From Callorhinus ursinus (lineage: Eukaryota; Chordata; Mammalia; Carnivora; Otariidae), in the NCBI RefSeq assembly GCF_003265705.1, contig NW_020312894.1:856176-920175 (forward strand): 64,000 nt of DNA. The letters are read 5' to 3'. The position numbers were made by a program, and so were the translations under genes. Positions 59,774 to 64,000 of the stretch are shown here, piece after piece. The notes below the pieces were generated by a model. It had not been told where the DNA came from and did no database searches. It was given only the letters and a program-made list of their open reading frames with translations. How positions within the stretch are numbered: position 1 is the stretch's first letter; each line of letters starts with the position of its first letter.

Positions 59774-59863
59774 GGGTCTGCACTAGGCGGGGGCATGCGG
59801 GCCAGGGTCCCTGCACAGCAGAGCTTGGGAAGTCCTACCTGCCATGAAGGGCGGCTGCACTTC
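59774..59863 (+). repeat. Left arm of 90-bp inverted repeat
   Basis: It begins GGGTCTGCACTAGGCG and ends GGCGGCTGCACTTC. It matches the reverse complement of 60711-60800 at 88 of 90 positions. The two differences are an A/G near the start and a G/T in the GGGTCCC(T/G)GCACAG segment. Confidence 0.97.
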
Positions 59864-59969
59864 ACAAACGCCACACAGGCCTCAGTGAGTCCCTGCTCCC
59901 CCAAGATGGTTCACTGTGCTGTCTCTAAAAAGTGTCTTCTGCTTGTTATTTTTTAAAAATAAAATAAAT

Positions 59970-60168
59970 GGGGGCGCCTGGGTGGCTCAGTCAGTTAAGC
60001 GTCTGCCCTCGGTTCAGGTCATGATCCTGGGGTCCTGGGATCGAGTCCCGCATCGGGCTCCCTGCTCAGCGGGGAGTCTGCTTCTCCCTCTCCCTCTGCC
60101 GCTCCCCCTGCTTGTGCACACGCTCTCTCTCTCTCTCTCAAATAAATAAATAAAATCTTTAAAAAAAA
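59970..60168 (+). mobile_element. CAN-SINE (arctoid SINEC type)
   Basis: The head is GGGGCGCCTGGGTGGCTCAG, followed by GGGATCGAGTCCCGCATCGG, CT repeats and AAATAAATAAATAAAATC with an A tail. It lies between the arms of the inverted repeat. The target duplication is obscured by A/T-rich flanks. Confidence 0.96.
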
Positions 60169-60710
60169 TTAGTGGATCTAAGAACAGGAAAAAGAATTTC
60201 ATGAGATATTGTCAATAATCTTCAAGTTTGCAACAAATCAGAGAACCTTAGCTGTTCTAAGTTAGAACTAACAGACTTGAATGAATGATGGCTAGAGAGT
60301 GTGATGAAGCCCCTGGCCCTTGGCCCACTCTGTCCCACGTGGGCAGACAGTGTGGAGGATGCGGGTGTGATGGTGGGAGCCTCACCCATGAGTACGTGGT
60401 GAGCACTGAGCAGGAGAAGCTGCCGGTAAGGAGGGAAGCTGCAAACACGCCCCTGTCTGAGCTCGAGGCTTAGATGTCAGAGAGGCTTCACTTGCGCAGC
60501 CCCCGAGTCATGCACCGGGACAGGCAGTTGGCTGCGAGTCCACTCTCTGGACACTGTCCCCTCGTCCAGATCTGCAGCGACCCCTGAGCTCGGAGGACAC
60601 ATGTGACGGGGAGACGGGCGTGTCCTACAACTTCCCATATTCACAGTCAGGGGACACGTGGCACTCACCCTCTGAGACGCTGGAGCCCTCGGGAGGTGTG
60701 TGCACCTCTA

Positions 60711-60800
60711 GAAGTGCAGCCGCCCTTCATGGCAGGTAGGACTTCCCAAGCTCTGCTGTGCCGGGACCCTGGCCCGCATGCCCCTGCCTAGTGCAGACCC
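60711..60800 (-). repeat. Right arm of 90-bp inverted repeat
   Basis: It is the reverse complement of 59774-59863 with two mismatches. It is bracketed by an imperfect direct repeat, CTAGAAGTGCAGCCGCCCTT (60708-60727) and CTAGAAGAGCAGCCGCACTT (60800-60819), which suggests that microhomology guided the insertion. Confidence 0.96.
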
Positions 60801-61286
60801 TAGAAGAGCAGCCGCACTTCTAGACACACTGACGAACTAACGCTTCACCACGCGGAGGTGGGTCAATAAAATCTGAAATACTCCTATGATGCTGCATGTA
60901 CAGCATGGAAAATAAGTCACACCCCAAATTAGATGGACTTCACAAGGCTGAGAAAGAGGAAGTTCCTAAAACTTCACATGGCCAAGGTAACAAAAACCTA
61001 ATCAAAAGGAGCTGAAATAAAAAAAATGTGATGTTAAGATTATACCAAAAAAGGAATAAAATCATAAACAGAAAATTCAGAGCAGCGGTGGCCTGGGGGT
61101 GGGGGTGGGGCAGGTGCACACAGGCACAGCGGGGACACAGGGACCTGAGAGGAGTCGGCTGTGCCCTGCGCCACTGGCCTCTCCCCACAGGCGGCCGCCA
61201 TCTTGAACGGTGGTGATCAAGGTCCGAAGCTCAGGGCTCTCAACTTCATCAATGCCACCTTACCGACTCCCTCTTCAGGAACTTGG

Positions 61287-63050
61287 TTTTTTTTTTTTCC
61301 ATTCAAAGTTCTGTTTTAGAGATGCTACATACTGAGACGTGTAACTTTAGCTCACTTTTAATGCTCCGTAACAATCTAATATACAAAAACCCTGCAATTT
61401 TTATCCATTCTCTACTGGAGATGAAGCCTGACTCTAATATTTTCACTATTACAACTGATGCTACGGTGAACATGCTTGTACGGACACACAAGGTGCACGT
61501 ATGTATTAAACATGCGTGCATACGTACGAGACTGAGCTTCTGGGTCACAGTGTCTGTGCACCTTCAGTGCAGGTGTCATCAGCTTGCCTGACGACCCAGA
61601 CCTCACCGGCATTTCGGGCAGGGCCTGCTGCTCCACAGCTCTGGCCAAAACCTGGTGTCAGCAGACTGTGGTCTTAGCCAGGGGGGTCGTGAAATGACAC
61701 ACATCGCACGTCACTGTTGTTTTGATTTGCATTTTCATTATACCATCATAGTTGAGCATTGCTTTTTTAAGACTATTGACAATTTAGATTTCTCCTGTGA
61801 ACTCCTTATTCATATCTTCTATTTCTCTTTTTCTCATTTTACAAGATCTTTAATTTTTTAAATATGATTTGATATTCTCTTCATCTATTACTTGCATTAC
61901 AAAGAATTTCTCCCTCTTTAGCTTATCTTTTTATGGCATCTTTCATTAAATGAAAAGTTTTTATTTTTAAAGTAGTCAAATTAATCAGGGCTCCTGGGTG
62001 GCTCAAGTCAGTTCAGCATCCGACTCTTAATTTTGGCTCATGTCATGATCTCTGGGTCATGAGATCAAGCCCCGCCCTGGGCTCTGTGCTGAGTGTGGAG
62101 CCTGCTTGAGGTTCTCTCTCCCTCTCCCTATGCCCCTCCCCCTACTCTCCCTCAAAAAAAAAAATAGTCAAATTAATTATTAATCAATATATTCCTTTAT
62201 GGTTTAAGCCTCTATGTCTTATTTGGAAATAGTTCCTTCATTTGACTCCACAGTGACAGTCTCTATATTCTCGTAAAAGCAGTAAGATTGTGTTTTACCC
62301 ATTTAAGATTTTAGGGTAACAGAGACTTGTTAGTGGGTGTGGCACAAGGTAGAATCCAGCATTATCTCATTCTCTGTGGAAACTGACTGGTCTCTCCATG
62401 ATTGTCACTGTCACTCTCATATTCCATCTGTGCACCGATGTGGGGGTCTGTTCATGAGTCTTGATTCTGCCCAACTGATCTATCTCTAGTAACAATTTTT
62501 CCTATTTTAGCTTTACAATAATTCTTGATATTTGCTAATGAAGTGCCTCATTTTATTTTTCCTCACAAGTACTTTTGTTATTTGGGGCCCTTTATATTTC
62601 CATATGAAACTTCAGAATAGCTGCTGGATTACACCCACAACATCCTGCTGGGGTTTGGATGACAGAGCCTGGAGGCGGAGGGGACATTTTTAGGATATTC
62701 AGCTTTCCTTCCCATAAACATGATACATCTTTAACCATATATTTGAGATCTTTTAAAATATCTTCTAATAAAGTTTCATAATTTTCTCTGTAAAAGTCTT
62801 GAGGATCTTTAGTTACATTTACCCTTAGTTACCTTTCAGTTTCTGTTGCTTTTAGAAAATGTAATTTTTGAAACTACCCTTGGTTTAGAACCATTTGCTG
62901 CTGGTGAACAGGAATGCCTTTAGCTGTTGTATATTAATCTTTTATTCAGCAACATTGCTCAGTTTCCTTTCCATTCCAACAATCACAGATTCTCTCTGAT
63001 GATTTGTGAGAAAGGACTATTTGTTCAGGTCTGTTTCTTCTTCACAATCT
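61287..63050 (-). mobile_element. Second decayed L1 relic
   Basis: The sequence reads as a reverse-complemented old L1 3' region. It starts with a T12 run at 61287-61298 (antisense A tail) and continues with TTTTATCCATTC, TTGATTTGCATTTTCATTAT, CTTCCCATAAACATGATACA and AAGTCTTGAGGATCTTTAG, all L1-like word order. It is interrupted by a SINE at 61986-62164. No intact frame survives, and the ends are approximate. Confidence 0.72.
61986..62164 (+). mobile_element. Older CAN-SINE with perfect 13-bp target duplication
   Basis: The head is GGCTCCTGGGTGGCTCAAGT, followed by CATCCGACTCTTAATTTTGG, GAGATCAAGCCCCGCCCTGG and TGTGGAGCCTGCTTGAGGTT, the form shared by many carnivores. It ends in CT-rich sequence and an A run. 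The flanking duplication TAGTCAAATTAAT is perfect (61973-61985 and 62165-62177). Confidence 0.96.
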
Positions 63051-64000
63051 TTACCTTTTCTCTCCTTCTTGTTTGTTCTGTCTTGTTGCAGGCCTGGTGT
63101 TCTGGTTCCATGCGGAACGATAGAGCCCGGTTCTGAGAACACGGCATGCGGGGGGAGCAGCCACGGATGTGCCTGAACCTCGACCTTCTGATCAACGTGA
63201 AGTAGGGTAAAAGTAAAAACAGTGAGGTCAAAGATGACCCAAGGCTTGGTGAAAGAAACTGGAGCGGGCGGTTTTTCCAAGAGGAGTGGGATCTGGTGGG
63301 AAACCAGTAACCAGTATGAAACTGCCCCACAGACGTGCGTGTGGCGTGTCCACATGGGGACGCCCCACAGGCAGAAGGCTGGTGGGTCTGAGGTTCAGGG
63401 TCAACGTCGGAGTGGGAAGGGACATTTTAGCCGTCGGTGAAGGTCGGTACCAGCAACGGTGGAATGCTGAGGGGGGGCGTCTCCTCTGAGGGCTGAGCCC
63501 TGGGGCATGGTGCCAACATGGTGCCTCGGCCGAGAGAGAAGCGCTGGCCAGGGCGCAGTGAGAGCCGAGCACAGGGCGTTTCTGGTCTAAGTGGTGACTC
63601 ACTTTCAGAGTCTCCTTGCGTTCCTGGCACCCACCTGGCAGGCCCAGGGTGCATGTTTTCATACGCTGTCAGAGTCTGTTCCTGATACTGTGTGTAGCAG
63701 TTTTAGTTTCCAACCCTGTCCCTGTTCTCGGCACCCCAGGGACGTGATTCTCTGCCCAGTCTTCAGCAGCGCTCCACTCACACACGCAGAGAGCGCTTTT
63801 CGCGGCCCCCGCGTATCCTCAGCAGCAGGGGCCGCTGCCCCCGGCCCCTCCTTTAGCTCCAGGTTTCAGCACTAGTGGCCGCCCCGCTGGGCACCCGTCC
63901 CCCCCCCGCAGGTGACAGCACATGGCGTCTGCCTGGGGTCCCCGTGAAGCCTTTTCCCTCCCCCCCTTGGTGGGGGCCTCACCCCTCCTTCCCTCCCCCC

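Larger units (their letters stand above)
56709..64000 (-). other. INPP5A: INPP5A intron, 3' part (continues above 64000)
   Basis: No exon encoding the residues just before ALGSFYF was found on the minus strand here. The interval contains the TG-rich minisatellite 57415-58090, AT-rich blocks at 58260-58490 and 59390-59480, the inverted repeat arms 59774-59863 and 60711-60800, two SINEs and a second L1 relic at about 61287-63050. I see nothing recognisable in 63150-64000. Confidence 0.8.

Noticed and set aside
60603..60791. Peptide shared between plus-strand frame here and the region near 59830
   Set aside because: The similarity comes from the 90-bp inverted DNA repeat, not from a shared protein.
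63180..63480. Possible additional ancient repeat
   Set aside because: Words such as AAAGATGACCCAAGGCTTGG recall a dispersed mammalian repeat, but I could not place the family or ends.
56709..64000. Expected INPP5A exon just upstream of the ALGSFYF exon
   Set aside because: No sequence encoding the preceding segment was found; the intron continues past 64000.

Overview
This is vertebrate nuclear DNA, most likely from an arctoid caniform carnivore (bear, seal or mustelid group). Four tRNA-derived CAN-SINEs of the carnivore type are present. Three have the arctoid head (GCCTGGGTGGCTCAGTC...) and not the dog SINEC_Cf head. The DNA is GC-rich, intronic and crowded with minisatellites, as expected near a chromosome end. 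There are no operons, prokaryotic genes or CRISPR arrays.

The only protein-coding gene I can support is INPP5A (type I inositol polyphosphate 5-phosphatase, 412 residues in human), on the minus strand. Eight consecutive internal coding exons lie at 56645-56708, 47452-47555, 41159-41211, 39484-39603, 28106-28190, 14491-14586, 14304-14378 and 6851-6924, in transcript order. Every junction is GT-AG and the phases join without a break. They give 671 nt, or 223 codons plus two bases, matching human residues about 103-326. They include the NIHL segment and the GDFNFR metal/phosphate motif. The N-terminal exons lie beyond 64000. The C-terminal exons, with the second 5-phosphatase motif and the CaaX box, lie below position 1.

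The rest is intron. Region by region: 1-6850 holds degenerate CA repeats and a G-rich minisatellite; 6925-14303 has a telomere-like hexamer tract and an AT-rich conserved-looking block; 14587-28105 has a GA microsatellite, one SINE, a 440-bp GGGGGCTG minisatellite and a MaLR LTR remnant; 28191-39483 has several AT-rich candidate regulatory blocks and a second MaLR remnant; 41212-47451 holds the two strongest candidate regulatory blocks; 47556-56644 holds a 4.7-kb decayed L1 into which a SINE and a solo ERV1-type LTR were inserted; 56709-64000 has a 63-79-bp TG-rich minisatellite, a near-perfect 90-bp inverted repeat, two SINEs and a second decayed L1.

I see no new multi-gene system. The most unusual structures are the 88/90 inverted repeat at 59774-60800, the two large minisatellites, and the AT-rich islands that may be cis-regulatory elements (possibly for the neighbouring homeobox gene NKX6-2). 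All functional statements about noncoding DNA are inference.
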